Source: an uncultured Amaricoccus sp. (GTDB taxonomy: Bacteria; Pseudomonadota; Alphaproteobacteria; Rhodobacterales; Rhodobacteraceae). From it: DNA of 9,258 nt. Shown one piece after another: positions 1-6,328 of this stretch. The translations under genes and the position numbers were made by a program. Below the pieces are notes generated by a model. The model did no database searches, was not told where the DNA came from, and saw nothing but the letters and a program-made list of their open reading frames with translations. Numbering within the stretch: position 1 is the first letter of the stretch; each line of letters starts with the position of its first letter. The stretch lies in the NCBI RefSeq assembly GCF_937891315.1, contig NZ_CALAGI010000099.1, forward strand, positions 1 to 9,258, given 5' to 3'.

Positions 1-261
1 CACCTTGGCGTTGGATCGCCCTGCGATTATTTCGCTTGAATTGAATTTTCCGCATATTGTCAAACGCGCTATCAGAAAATCCTCAGATTCTGAATTCTCC
101 TCGCGCCGCCCTCGACGCTCGGATCCCGGCGAAGATCCGCCGACACCGGCGCGACGGCGCGAGTCACGCTTTCCTCGCATTGCCATTGCCGACCCGGTTT
201 TTTACTAAGTGCCGGCGAGGGGGCATCGCCCTACAAGGTGGAACAACCAAGAGGGTGGGGA
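1..261. other. Leader/edge region upstream of the M23-bactofilin operon, no gene seen
   Basis: No convincing coding sequence was found here. The short open frames are rich in Arg and Pro, lack a ribosome binding site and match no family I know. A weak sigma70-like pair on the + strand is TTGGCG (5-10), 17 bases, then TATTTC (28-33); it would leave a leader of over 200 bases, so it is only a possibility. An 11-bp palindrome TCAGATTCTGA lies at 83-93 and contains a GANTC site (86-90), the CcrM methylation target in alphaproteobacteria. The region probably carries the promoter of the following operon. Confidence 0.4.
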
Positions 262-1563
262 ATGGCGGGCTTTCGTCGCCGGATAAACTGTGCCTTGTCG
301 GGAGTTTTTTCTGAGAAAAGGCTGTTTATCCAGTCAGACGGCGGCACTCGCTACTTCAGGATCACTCCCCTCTCCCAATTGATGATCGGCACGACCGCCC
401 TCGCGGCCGCGGGCTGGATGGCGGTGGCGACGGCGAGCGTGGTCTCGGACTTCGTGGCGACCGACGCGCGGGGTGGCGCGGCGGTCGAGTTGCGCGAAGC
501 CTATCAGGCCCGGCTGGACGAGCTGGCCGACGAGCGCGACACCCGGGCGGCCGAGGCGCATTCGGCGCAGGGCCGGTTCCGGCTCGCCATGGATCAGGTC
601 AGCCGCCAGCAGACCGAACTGCTCGCCGCCATCGAGGAGCGGCGCGAACTCTCGACCGCGCTCGACCTGATGCGCGACCGACTGCGCAGCGTCGTGGCCC
701 AGCGCGACAGCGCCAATACCAAGCTGCTGGCCGAGGCGAAGGCGGGTGAATCCGGCGATGACCTCGACGAGACGCTGCGCGCTGTCTCGGGCAGGCTGAA
801 CGATGTCGCGGGCGCCCGGGATCTCGCAGAGACCGAACGCGCCAGATTGGCCGAGCAGGTGGCCGACCTGCGCCTGCGGGCCGAGGTCAATACCCGGCGC
901 CAGGCCGAGATGATGGACCAGATCGACCAGGCGGTGGCCATGTCCTTCGGTCCGATGCAAAAGGTCTTCGCCGAGGCGAATATCGACGTCGATAGCCTGC
1001 TCGCCAAGGTGCGGGCCGACTATTCCGGCGAAGGCGGTCCGCTCAGCGCGCCGGTGATGTCGAGCCGCAACTACGACGACGGCGCGACCAGCCGGTTCGA
1101 CACGATGATGGTCAGCATCGACCGGATGAACCTGATGCGGATCGCCGCGGGCAAGGTGCCGCTCGCCGTCCCGGTGCATGACACGTTCCGCTTCACCAGC
1201 GGCTTCGGGGTTCGCACGGATCCCAAGGGTCGCGGCCGGCGCAAGCACGCGGGCGTCGATTTCGCGGCGCCAAAGGGCACGCCGATCCTTGCCACCGCCG
1301 ATGGCGTCGTGGTCGCGGCGGAAAGGGAAAGCGGCTACGGCAACGTGGTCCGCATCCGCCATGAGCTCGGATTTGAGACAGTTTACGCACATCAGAGCAA
1401 GATCCGGGTCCACGTCGGACAACGGGTCTCGCGCGGCGAACAGATCGGTGATATGGGGTCCACGGGGCGCAGCACAGGGGTCCATCTTCACTACGAGGTT
1501 CATGTGAACGGAACAGCCGTTGATCCCATGACCTTTCTGGAGGCTGCGAAGGATGTTTTCTAA
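262..1563 (+). CDS. Membrane-anchored M23-family peptidoglycan metallopeptidase (DUF5930-like N-terminus), LmdC/Csd-type
   Basis: Predicted zinc endopeptidase that cuts peptidoglycan cross-links in the periplasm (433 aa). Residues 1-40 form a basic cytoplasmic segment containing RLFIQSDGGTRYFRI, typical of Rhodobacteraceae M23 proteins. Residues 41-65 are a hydrophobic membrane anchor. Residues 75-225 are rich in Glu, Arg, Ala and Leu and look like a coiled coil. The C-terminal LytM/M23 domain spans about 310-426. Zinc-site residues are visible: H329 and D333 in HAGVDF, and H408 and H410 in HLHYE; H377 in YAHQS is the likely catalytic His. The ATG at 262 was chosen over an in-frame GTG at 238 because a purine-rich stretch lies just before it and the protein then starts like its relatives. 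The 3' end overlaps the bactofilin gene by 11 bases, so the two are probably co-translated. Bactofilin-linked M23 enzymes (Csd1 in Helicobacter, LmdC in stalked alphaproteobacteria) shape cells; a similar role is inferred. Confidence 0.9.
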   Translation: MAGFRRRINCALSGVFSEKRLFIQSDGGTRYFRITPLSQLMIGTTALAAAGWMAVATASVVSDFVATDARGGAAVELREAYQARLDELADERDTRAAEAHSAQGRFRLAMDQVSRQQTELLAAIEERRELSTALDLMRDRLRSVVAQRDSANTKLLAEAKAGESGDDLDETLRAVSGRLNDVAGARDLAETERARLAEQVADLRLRAEVNTRRQAEMMDQIDQAVAMSFGPMQKVFAEANIDVDSLLAKVRADYSGEGGPLSAPVMSSRNYDDGATSRFDTMMVSIDRMNLMRIAAGKVPLAVPVHDTFRFTSGFGVRTDPKGRGRRKHAGVDFAAPKGTPILATADGVVVAAERESGYGNVVRIRHELGFETVYAHQSKIRVHVGQRVSRGEQIGDMGSTGRSTGVHLHYEVHVNGTAVDPMTFLEAAKDVF

Positions 1564-2071
1564 ATCCCGTAACGACACTGTTCCCCAGCCCGCGCCCGTC
1601 GCCGAGCTGCCCACTCCCGCCCCCGCCGCGCCCGAGTTGCGGTCCGCGCCGGTCTCCCCGGTTCCGAGCAAGCCGAAACCCGCCGCCTCGGTCCTGTCGT
1701 CCGACATCACGATTACCGGCAATGTCCGCTCCAGCGGCGATATTCAGGTCGAGGGCACCATCGAGGGCGACATCCGCGCCCAGATGTTGATCGTCGGCGA
1801 AAGCGCCACGGTGAAGGGCGAGGTCGTCGCCGAGGACGTCGTGGTCCACGGCCGGGTCATCGGCCGGCTGCGTGGCCTCAAGGTTCGGCTCAGCAACACC
1901 GCCCGGGTCGAGGGCGACATCGTCCACAAGACGATCGCGATCGAGAGCGGCGCGCATTTCGAGGGCTCCGTCCAGCGCCAGGACGACCCGCTGTCGCAAG
2001 GCGGCAACCAGCCCGCGCGCCTCTCCGCGCCCACACCGGTCCCGACCCGCGTGGTCCAGCCCGCCGAATAG
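1553..2071 (+). CDS. Bactofilin (polymer-forming cytoskeletal protein)
   Basis: A 172-aa bactofilin. These proteins self-assemble without nucleotide into filaments, often on the inner membrane, and scaffold cell-wall enzymes. Residues 8-43 are a Pro/Ala-rich flexible tail. Residues about 47-140 are the right-handed beta-helix core, seen as short repeats with spaced Gly and hydrophobic residues: ITGNVRSSGDIQVEGTIEG, then VGESATVKGEVVAEDVVVHG, then ARVEGDIVHKTIAIESGAHF. A disordered Pro-rich tail follows. The ATG lies inside the last codons of the M23 gene, with GGAGG at 1539-1543 well placed as its ribosome binding site. The overlap supports coupled expression, and the pairing matches known bactofilin/M23 partnerships (BacA-LmdC, CcmA-Csd1). 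Length and core fit the family well. The bacA/ccmA name is not assigned because paralogues are common. Confidence 0.93.
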   Translation: MFSKSRNDTVPQPAPVAELPTPAPAAPELRSAPVSPVPSKPKPAASVLSSDITITGNVRSSGDIQVEGTIEGDIRAQMLIVGESATVKGEVVAEDVVVHGRVIGRLRGLKVRLSNTARVEGDIVHKTIAIESGAHFEGSVQRQDDPLSQGGNQPARLSAPTPVPTRVVQPAE

Positions 2072-2102
2072 CCGCGGTCGACTGTCCATACTCGATATTT
2101 CG

Positions 2103-2132
2103 AAACGGGCCGGACGATCGTCCGGCCCGTTT
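2103..2132. terminator. Bidirectional terminator, perfect 30-bp palindrome
   Basis: Fifteen-base arms (2103-2117 and 2118-2132) are exactly complementary. They start with AAACGGGCCGGAC on each strand, so the transcript forms a very stable GC hairpin ending in U residues whichever way it is read. It lies 32 bases after the bactofilin stop and 33 bases after the end of lysK, between two convergent genes, and fits a shared intrinsic terminator. Confidence 0.88.
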
Positions 2133-2164
2133 TCGTTCGCGCGCCTCCCTCGCCGTCGCGCGCC

Positions 2165-3745
2165 TCAGGCCGCGAGTTGGCCGGTGAGGGCGGCGTCGAT
2201 CAGGGCGATGGTCTCCGGCACGCCGTAGAGCGCGACGAAGCCGCCGAAGCGGGGCCCCTGCTCGGCGCCGAGCAACACCTCGTAGAGCGCGCCGAACCAG
2301 GCGCGCAGCGGATCGAACCCATGGTCCTTGCCGACGGCGAATACGAGGTCCTGCAGCGCCTCCGCCTCGGCCGGACCGTCCCAGGCCGCGAGCCGGTCGC
2401 GCAGGTCGGCGAGCGCCGCCGCCTCGCGCGGATCGGCGGCGCGATAGACCTTGGCCGGCGCCACGAAATCCTCGAAATAGCGCACCGCGTGGCCAGCGGC
2501 GGCGTCGAGGCCGGGATGCGTCGCGGGGCTCGCCTCCGGCGCATAGCGGCGGATGAAGCCCCAGAGCACCGCCTTGTCATGGGCGTTCGCCGCGCTGGCG
2601 AGATTGAGCAGCATGGAAAACGGCACCATCATGTCGCTGGCCGGCGGCTGGCCGCGATGGATGTGCCAGACCGGATTGGCGAGCCGCTGGCCGGCGTCCT
2701 GGCCGGGAAAGGCGCGCAGCTGCTGGTGATATTCGTCGACGGCTTTCGGGATGACGTCGAAATACATCCGCTTCGCCGTCTTCGGCTTCTGATACATGAA
2801 ATAGGACAGGCTCTCGGTCGAGGCATAGGTCAGCCATTCGTCGATGGTCAGGCCGTTGCCCTTGGACTTCGAGATCTTCTCGGCCTTCTCGTCGAGGAAC
2901 AACTCGTAGACGAAATGCTCCGGCTTCTGGCCGCCGAGGATCCCGCAGATCGAATCGTAGATTGGCGTATTGGTCGAATGGTCCTTGCCATACATCTCGA
3001 AATCAACGCCGAGCGCCGCCCAGCGCGCGCCGAAATCCGGCTTCCACTGCAGCTTCACGTGGCCGCCGGTGACCGGGAGCGTCGTCTCGGTCCCGTCCTC
3101 GTCGTCGAAGGTGATCGTGCCCTCCGCGGCGTTCACTTCCTTCAGCGGCACATAGAGCACCCGCCCCGAAGTCGGCGAGATCGGCAGGAAGATCGAATAG
3201 GTCTTGCGCCGCTCGTCGCGGAGGCTCGCCAGCATGACCTCCATGATCGCGTCGTAGCGCTCGGCGGCGCGAAGCAGCGTCGCGTCGAACCGGCCGGAGC
3301 GATAGAAGTCGGTGGCGCTGACGAATTCATACTCGAAACCGAAGGTATCGAGAAAGCGGCGCAGCATGGCATTGTTGTGATGGCCGAAGCTCTCGTATTC
3401 CCCGAACGGATCGGGGACCGAGGTCAGCGGCCGTTGTGTGTTCTCGCGCAGCATCTCCTGGTTCGGTACATTCTCCGGCACCTTGCGCATGCCGTCGAGA
3501 TCGTCCGAAAAGCAGATGAGCCGGGTCGGGATGTCCGAGATGAGCTCGAAGGCGCGGCGGATCATCGTGGTCCGCGCCACCTCGCCGAAGGTGCCGATAT
3601 GCGGCAGGCCGCTGGGGCCATAGCCGGTCTCGAACAGCACGTGACCCTTGGCCGGCGGCGCCTTCGCGTAGCGCTTGGCGAGCTTGCGCGCCTCCTCGAA
3701 CGGCCAGGCCTTTGATTCAAGCGCCAGGGCGCGCAGCTCGTCCAT
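2165..3745 (-). CDS. lysK: Lysine--tRNA ligase, class I
   Basis: Charges tRNA-Lys with lysine using ATP, in the cytoplasm (526 aa). This is the class I (archaeal-type) enzyme with a Rossmann catalytic domain, unrelated to the class II LysS of most bacteria; several alphaproteobacteria use it. Evidence: HIGH signature as HIGT at residues 49-52 within GPSGLPHIGTFGEVART; KMSKS signature as KISKS at 290-294 in DEKAEKISKSKGNG; family segments MYGKDHSTNTPIYD (251-264) and FVSATDFYRSGRFD (141-154). A helical anticodon-binding C-terminus follows. Length is normal. The ATG at 3745 gives the expected start (MDELRALALESKAWPF); the frame stays open far upstream, but that part reads antisense to the TerB-like gene and matches nothing. 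The gene diverges from the TerB-like gene and ends at the 2103-2132 palindrome. Confidence 0.96.
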   Translation of the reverse strand: MDELRALALESKAWPFEEARKLAKRYAKAPPAKGHVLFETGYGPSGLPHIGTFGEVARTTMIRRAFELISDIPTRLICFSDDLDGMRKVPENVPNQEMLRENTQRPLTSVPDPFGEYESFGHHNNAMLRRFLDTFGFEYEFVSATDFYRSGRFDATLLRAAERYDAIMEVMLASLRDERRKTYSIFLPISPTSGRVLYVPLKEVNAAEGTITFDDEDGTETTLPVTGGHVKLQWKPDFGARWAALGVDFEMYGKDHSTNTPIYDSICGILGGQKPEHFVYELFLDEKAEKISKSKGNGLTIDEWLTYASTESLSYFMYQKPKTAKRMYFDVIPKAVDEYHQQLRAFPGQDAGQRLANPVWHIHRGQPPASDMMVPFSMLLNLASAANAHDKAVLWGFIRRYAPEASPATHPGLDAAAGHAVRYFEDFVAPAKVYRAADPREAAALADLRDRLAAWDGPAEAEALQDLVFAVGKDHGFDPLRAWFGALYEVLLGAEQGPRFGGFVALYGVPETIALIDAALTGQLAA

Positions 3746-3767
3746 GTCGCGATCCAATCCGTCCCGA

Positions 3768-3791
3768 GTGGCACCGGGGTTCCGGGGCCAC
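3768..3791 (-). promoter_or_regulatory. Imperfect hairpin in the lysK leader
   Basis: Arms GTGGC (3768-3772) and GCCAC (3787-3791) pair. After one A/G mismatch, CCGG (3774-3777) pairs with CCGG (3782-3785) around a four-base loop. It lies 23-46 bases upstream of the lysK ATG, inside the leader expected from the candidate promoter. It could influence lysK translation or RNA stability, or be chance in GC-rich DNA. Confidence 0.3.
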
Positions 3792-3806
3792 CCCCAGGTT
3801 CGGCGC

Positions 3807-3835
3807 TTCCTATTGCCCGGCCGCGCGCGGGTCAA
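3807..3835 (-). promoter_or_regulatory. Candidate sigma70 promoter for lysK
   Basis: On the minus strand, TTGACC (3835-3830) is followed by a 17-base spacer and TAGGAA (3812-3807). The -35 element is strong by alphaproteobacterial standards and the -10 is weak. The implied transcript starts near 3800 and has a leader of about 55 bases before the lysK ATG at 3745. Confidence 0.45.
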
Positions 3836-3841
3836 TACAAC
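3813..3841 (+). promoter_or_regulatory. Candidate sigma70 promoter for the TerB-family gene
   Basis: On the plus strand, TTGCCC (3813-3818) is followed by a 17-base spacer and TACAAC (3836-3841). The predicted start near 3848 gives a leader of about 57 bases before the ATG at 3905. The leader holds a possible 6-bp stem, CGGGTC (3846-3851) with GACCCG (3872-3877). The promoter occupies the same DNA as the candidate lysK promoter on the other strand. Confidence 0.4.
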
Positions 3842-3904
3842 CGGTCGGGTCGCCGCCCGAAGCCCTCCGGGGACCCGCTTCGAAAAGGCCCCTTCGAGGA
3901 TCCC

Positions 3905-4342
3905 ATGACCGATTTCACGCCCCCGTCCTTTTCCAGCCAGGATGCGCTCGTCGCGGTGATGATCGCGGTCTCGGCTTCCGACGAGAACATGACGACGATG
4001 GAGCTGCTGTCGATCAGCCGCATGGTCGATACATTGCCGATCTTCGAGGGCTACGATCGCGACCGACTGCGGCTGGTGGCCCAGACCGTGTTCGACCTCT
4101 TCACCGAGGAGGACGGGCTCGACGCGCTCTTCGGCCTCGTCCGCGAGGCGCTGCAACCGGCGCTGCAGGAGACGGCCTACGCGCTCGCCTGCGACGTGGC
4201 CGCCGCCGACGGTCATCCGTTTCAGGCCGAGCTGCGGTTCCTGCTGGAGCTGCGACACGAGATGAATATCGAGCGGCTGACCGCCGCCGCGATCGAGGTC
4301 GGCAGTCGCGCCCGCCACCGCCGCCTCCCGCGCGAGGAATAG
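3905..4342 (+). CDS. TerB-family (tellurite resistance TerB-like) protein
   Basis: A 145-aa, mostly alpha-helical cytoplasmic protein of the TerB-like family. The fold carries two similar helical halves with acidic, metal-binding-type sites. Both are visible: SASDENMTTMEL (residues 23-34) and AAADGHPFQAEL (99-110), each with an Asp followed seven residues later by a Glu before Leu. No signal peptide or membrane segment is seen. GAGGA at 3896-3900 is a plausible ribosome binding site. No other ter genes lie nearby, so a role in tellurite resistance should not be read from the family name; solitary alphaproteobacterial members have no settled function. It diverges from lysK and converges on the SleB-type gene. 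Confidence 0.82.
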   Translation: MTDFTPPSFSSQDALVAVMIAVSASDENMTTMELLSISRMVDTLPIFEGYDRDRLRLVAQTVFDLFTEEDGLDALFGLVREALQPALQETAYALACDVAAADGHPFQAELRFLLELRHEMNIERLTAAAIEVGSRARHRRLPREE

Positions 4343-4388
4343 CGCCGATCCGACCGGCGCGACCCCTTGCCGTTGGCGCGGATCGTCT

Positions 4389-4407
4389 GGCGCGGTGATC
4401 CCGCGCC
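4389..4407. terminator. GC hairpin between convergent genes, possible terminator
   Basis: Seven-base arms GGCGCGG (4389-4395) and CCGCGCC (4401-4407) pair around a five-base loop, between the stops of the TerB-like and SleB-type genes. There is no T-run on either side, so it is not a classical intrinsic terminator. A competing long-range pairing also exists: CGATCCG (4346-4352) with CGGATCG (4379-4385). Position is the main argument for a termination role. Confidence 0.35.
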
Positions 4408-4416
4408 GCGGCTCCC

Positions 4417-5193
4417 TCAGCGCTGCGCGACGCGGGTCGCCGAGCGGTAGAAGGAATGATGGCCGATCTTGGCGGTGCGGGTCATGCGGCCCGCCCAGTC
4501 GGGGCGGACGTAGGCCGCGTGGAAATGCGTGGCGCCGTCGGTGACGGTACGGGCGCGGCCGGCGATCATCAGCGTTGCGATCTTCTCGGACCGCTCGCGC
4601 GAGACGCGGCTCACCATCGCGTCGGATCGGCCGTCGCAGGCATAGGAGAACTGGCAGCCGCGACCGCCCGAGCCCTGGCGGGTCACGCCGCAGATGGTAT
4701 TGGGATAGCGGCGGTCGTCCACCCGGTTCAGCACCACCTCGGCCACGGCGATCTGTCCGGCGAGTGGCTCGCCGCGGGATTCGAAATAGACCGCCTCGGC
4801 CAGGCATTGCCATTGCGCGCCGCCCTGCGCCAGTGGCAGCGCGTCGATCGACGCGAGGTCGAGCGAACGGGTGCCGGCGGCCGCGAGCTTGACCGCCGCG
4901 CCGGGATCGACGTTGCGGGCACCGACCGTCACCAGAGCGTCCGCGTCGACCACGCTGGCGTCATCGACCACCGGACGCCCCTTCGCCGCCTGCGACAGCG
5001 CGGCGAGGCGCGAGGTGCGGGTCCTGAAGGTGGCGCGCTCCTGCCCGATCGCCTGGGCGACCGATGTCACCGAGAGGCGCGACTTCGGCGCGCTCTCGGC
5101 GGAGGCGGGTCCCGAAGCGAGCAGAAAGGAGAACACGCAGGACGCGATGAGGCCGAGCATGGCGCGGAGGGGCAGTCTGGCGTTGCCGTTCAT
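4417..5193 (-). CDS. Secreted cell-wall hydrolase, SleB/Hydrolase_2 family
   Basis: Predicted exported peptidoglycan glycosidase (258 aa) related to the lytic transglycosylase domain of spore-cortex enzyme SleB; in non-sporing alphaproteobacteria such proteins act in wall turnover. Residues 1-32 are a signal peptide: basic start, hydrophobic core AMLGLIASCVFSFLLASG, probable cleavage after ASA. Residues 35-125 are a low-complexity, Ala/Val-rich linker. The catalytic domain starts near 129 with CLAEAVYFESRGEPLAGQ, where E138 is the likely catalytic Glu, and continues with VAEVVLNRV, CQFSYACDG, ATHFHAAYVRPDW and a C-terminal KIGHHSFYR, all typical of the family. C130, C168, C180 and C186 could form disulphides. 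The ATG at 5193 was preferred to an in-frame start at 5256 because the signal peptide follows at once and GGAAG precedes it at 5-base spacing. Confidence 0.9.
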   Translation of the reverse strand: MNGNARLPLRAMLGLIASCVFSFLLASGPASAESAPKSRLSVTSVAQAIGQERATFRTRTSRLAALSQAAKGRPVVDDASVVDADALVTVGARNVDPGAAVKLAAAGTRSLDLASIDALPLAQGGAQWQCLAEAVYFESRGEPLAGQIAVAEVVLNRVDDRRYPNTICGVTRQGSGGRGCQFSYACDGRSDAMVSRVSRERSEKIATLMIAGRARTVTDGATHFHAAYVRPDWAGRMTRTAKIGHHSFYRSATRVAQR

Positions 5194-5380
5194 CGGGCTT
5201 CCGTCTGTTGGGCCGATCACGGTTCGGCCGGCGTCATGTTGCACTGCACAAGTCAAACGTTAACGGCGTTTGTCTGACAGACGCGGGGACGGAAAGTCCA
5301 GATTTTGCAAAGTGTAGGCGGAAAGTCGCCAATCGTGGCGGCTCAATCGTCGCGTGTAGCTGCGTGAATTCCGCGCTGAT
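5194..5380. promoter_or_regulatory. Intergenic region upstream of the SleB-type gene, with palindromes and a direct repeat
   Basis: This gap separates the end of the MeaB-type gene from the SleB-type gene, both on the minus strand, and should hold the hydrolase promoter. No clear -35/-10 pair was found. Visible elements are an inverted repeat CAAACG (5254-5259) with CGTTTG (5267-5272), enclosing the palindrome CGTTAACG (5258-5265); an adjacent palindrome GTCTGACAGAC (5272-5282); a 9-bp direct repeat CGGAAAGTC (5290-5298 and 5319-5327); and a short hairpin CGCCA/TGGCG (5327-5340). Read from the minus strand, that hairpin could be a weak terminator after the GTPase gene. Confidence 0.4.
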
Positions 5381-6328
5381 TCAGATGTTTTCAAGACTCT
5401 GGTGAAGCGCCTGGCGCGCGACTCGCGACAGGCGCGCGACGGTGGCGAAGGGGCTTTCCACCGCGAGTCCGCGCGGGGCGAGGGCGGCGAGTCCCTCGCG
5501 GCCGAACGATTCGACGAGTCGGCTCTCGGCCCAGGCGCGACCCTGGGCGCGGCGGCGCGCGGCGAGGTCGAGCTCGGCGGCGGGGTCCGCGGCGCAGGCG
5601 GCGATGATCGTCAGGGCTTCATCGAGCCCCTCGCCACTCATGGCGGACACGATCGCGACGGCGGCCGGCGGCCGGTCCTCGGCGGCGAGCGACAGCGCGC
5701 CCTTGACGTCGGCCGCCGCGCGGCGGGCCGGCGCGCCGGTATCGCCCTTGGTCACCAGCACCACGTCCGGGATCTCCATGACCCCGGCCTTCATGAACTG
5801 CAGCGCGTCGCCCGACCCCGGTTGCGCGCAGAAGACGACGAGATCGGCGCAATCGGTGATCTCCATCTCGGATTGCCCCACCCCGACCGTCTCGATGATC
5901 ACCCAGTCGAAACAGGCGCGCATCAGCATCGAGGCCGGAAAGGTGAGATCGGCGAGCCCGCCGAGTCGCCGCCGCGCCGCCATCGAGCGAACGAAGACGC
6001 CGGCATCCTCGGGATCGGTCTCGATCCGCGTCCGGTCGCCGAGGAGCGCCCCGCCGGAACGCCGCGAGGAGGGATCGACGGCGATGACGCCCACGCTCGT
6101 GCCCCGCGCGCGCAATCGAGCGAGCATCGCGTTGATCAGGGTCGATTTTCCGACCCCCGGCGGCCCGGTCAACCCGAGCACCAGCCCGCCCGGCCTGACG
6201 AAGGCGGCGTCGAGAAGTGCGACGAGGCCAGCGTCCTCCGGCGCCGTCTCGAGCGCGGAGAGCGCGCGGGCGAGGGCGGCCTTGCCCCCCGCCCGGAGCG
6301 CGCCGAGATCCGAAGGCAACGGCTTCAT
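5381..6328 (-). CDS. MeaB/ArgK-type GTPase (methylmalonyl-CoA mutase-associated family)
   Basis: A 315-aa G3E-class P-loop GTPase. Characterised MeaB proteins guard B12-dependent acyl-CoA mutases, gating cofactor loading and protecting the enzyme. Visible: Walker A GPPGVGKST (55-63); VDPSSRRSGGALLGDRTRI (84-102), the family switch segment; RSMAARRRLGG (114-124); the strongly diagnostic ETVGVGQSE (146-154); TKGD (193-196) in place of the usual NKAD; and SAMSGEG (228-234) as base-recognition loop. It is slightly shorter than typical members, and its switch segments differ from the usual DPSSPFTGGALLGDR and SMATRGHLGG as I recall them. No mutase gene is in the window. Its ATG overlaps the TGA of the PPDK-like gene (ATGA), so the two are translationally coupled and probably work together. 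The meaB name is withheld because the partner looks different. Confidence 0.85.
   Translation of the reverse strand: MKPLPSDLGALRAGGKAALARALSALETAPEDAGLVALLDAAFVRPGGLVLGLTGPPGVGKSTLINAMLARLRARGTSVGVIAVDPSSRRSGGALLGDRTRIETDPEDAGVFVRSMAARRRLGGLADLTFPASMLMRACFDWVIIETVGVGQSEMEITDCADLVVFCAQPGSGDALQFMKAGVMEIPDVVLVTKGDTGAPARRAAADVKGALSLAAEDRPPAAVAIVSAMSGEGLDEALTIIAACAADPAAELDLAARRRAQGRAWAESRLVESFGREGLAALAPRGLAVESPFATVARLSRVARQALHQSLENI

Noticed and set aside
5..208. 67-codon open frame at the left edge
   Set aside because: Non-ATG start, no ribosome binding site, basic low-complexity product and no recognisable family.
334..1722. 462-codon open frame on the minus strand
   Set aside because: Antisense to the M23 and bactofilin genes, both of which have clear domains; composition is typical of a GC shadow frame.
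2177..3715. 512-codon open frame on the plus strand
   Set aside because: It lies wholly antisense to lysK, whose catalytic motifs are unmistakable. Its product is Arg/Gly/Ala-rich with no recognisable domain; long antisense frames are expected at this GC content.
3746..4813. N-terminal extension of the lysK frame
   Set aside because: The frame stays open to 4813, but the extra residues are low-complexity and run antisense to the TerB-like gene. The known LysK start pattern appears only after the ATG at 3745.
5258..5273. CtrA binding site around the TTAAC in the SleB upstream region
   Set aside because: Only one half-site is present; the second TTAA at 7-base spacing is missing.
4456..5277. 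273-codon open frame on the plus strand
   Set aside because: Antisense to the SleB-type hydrolase, which has a signal peptide and catalytic motifs; this frame has none.
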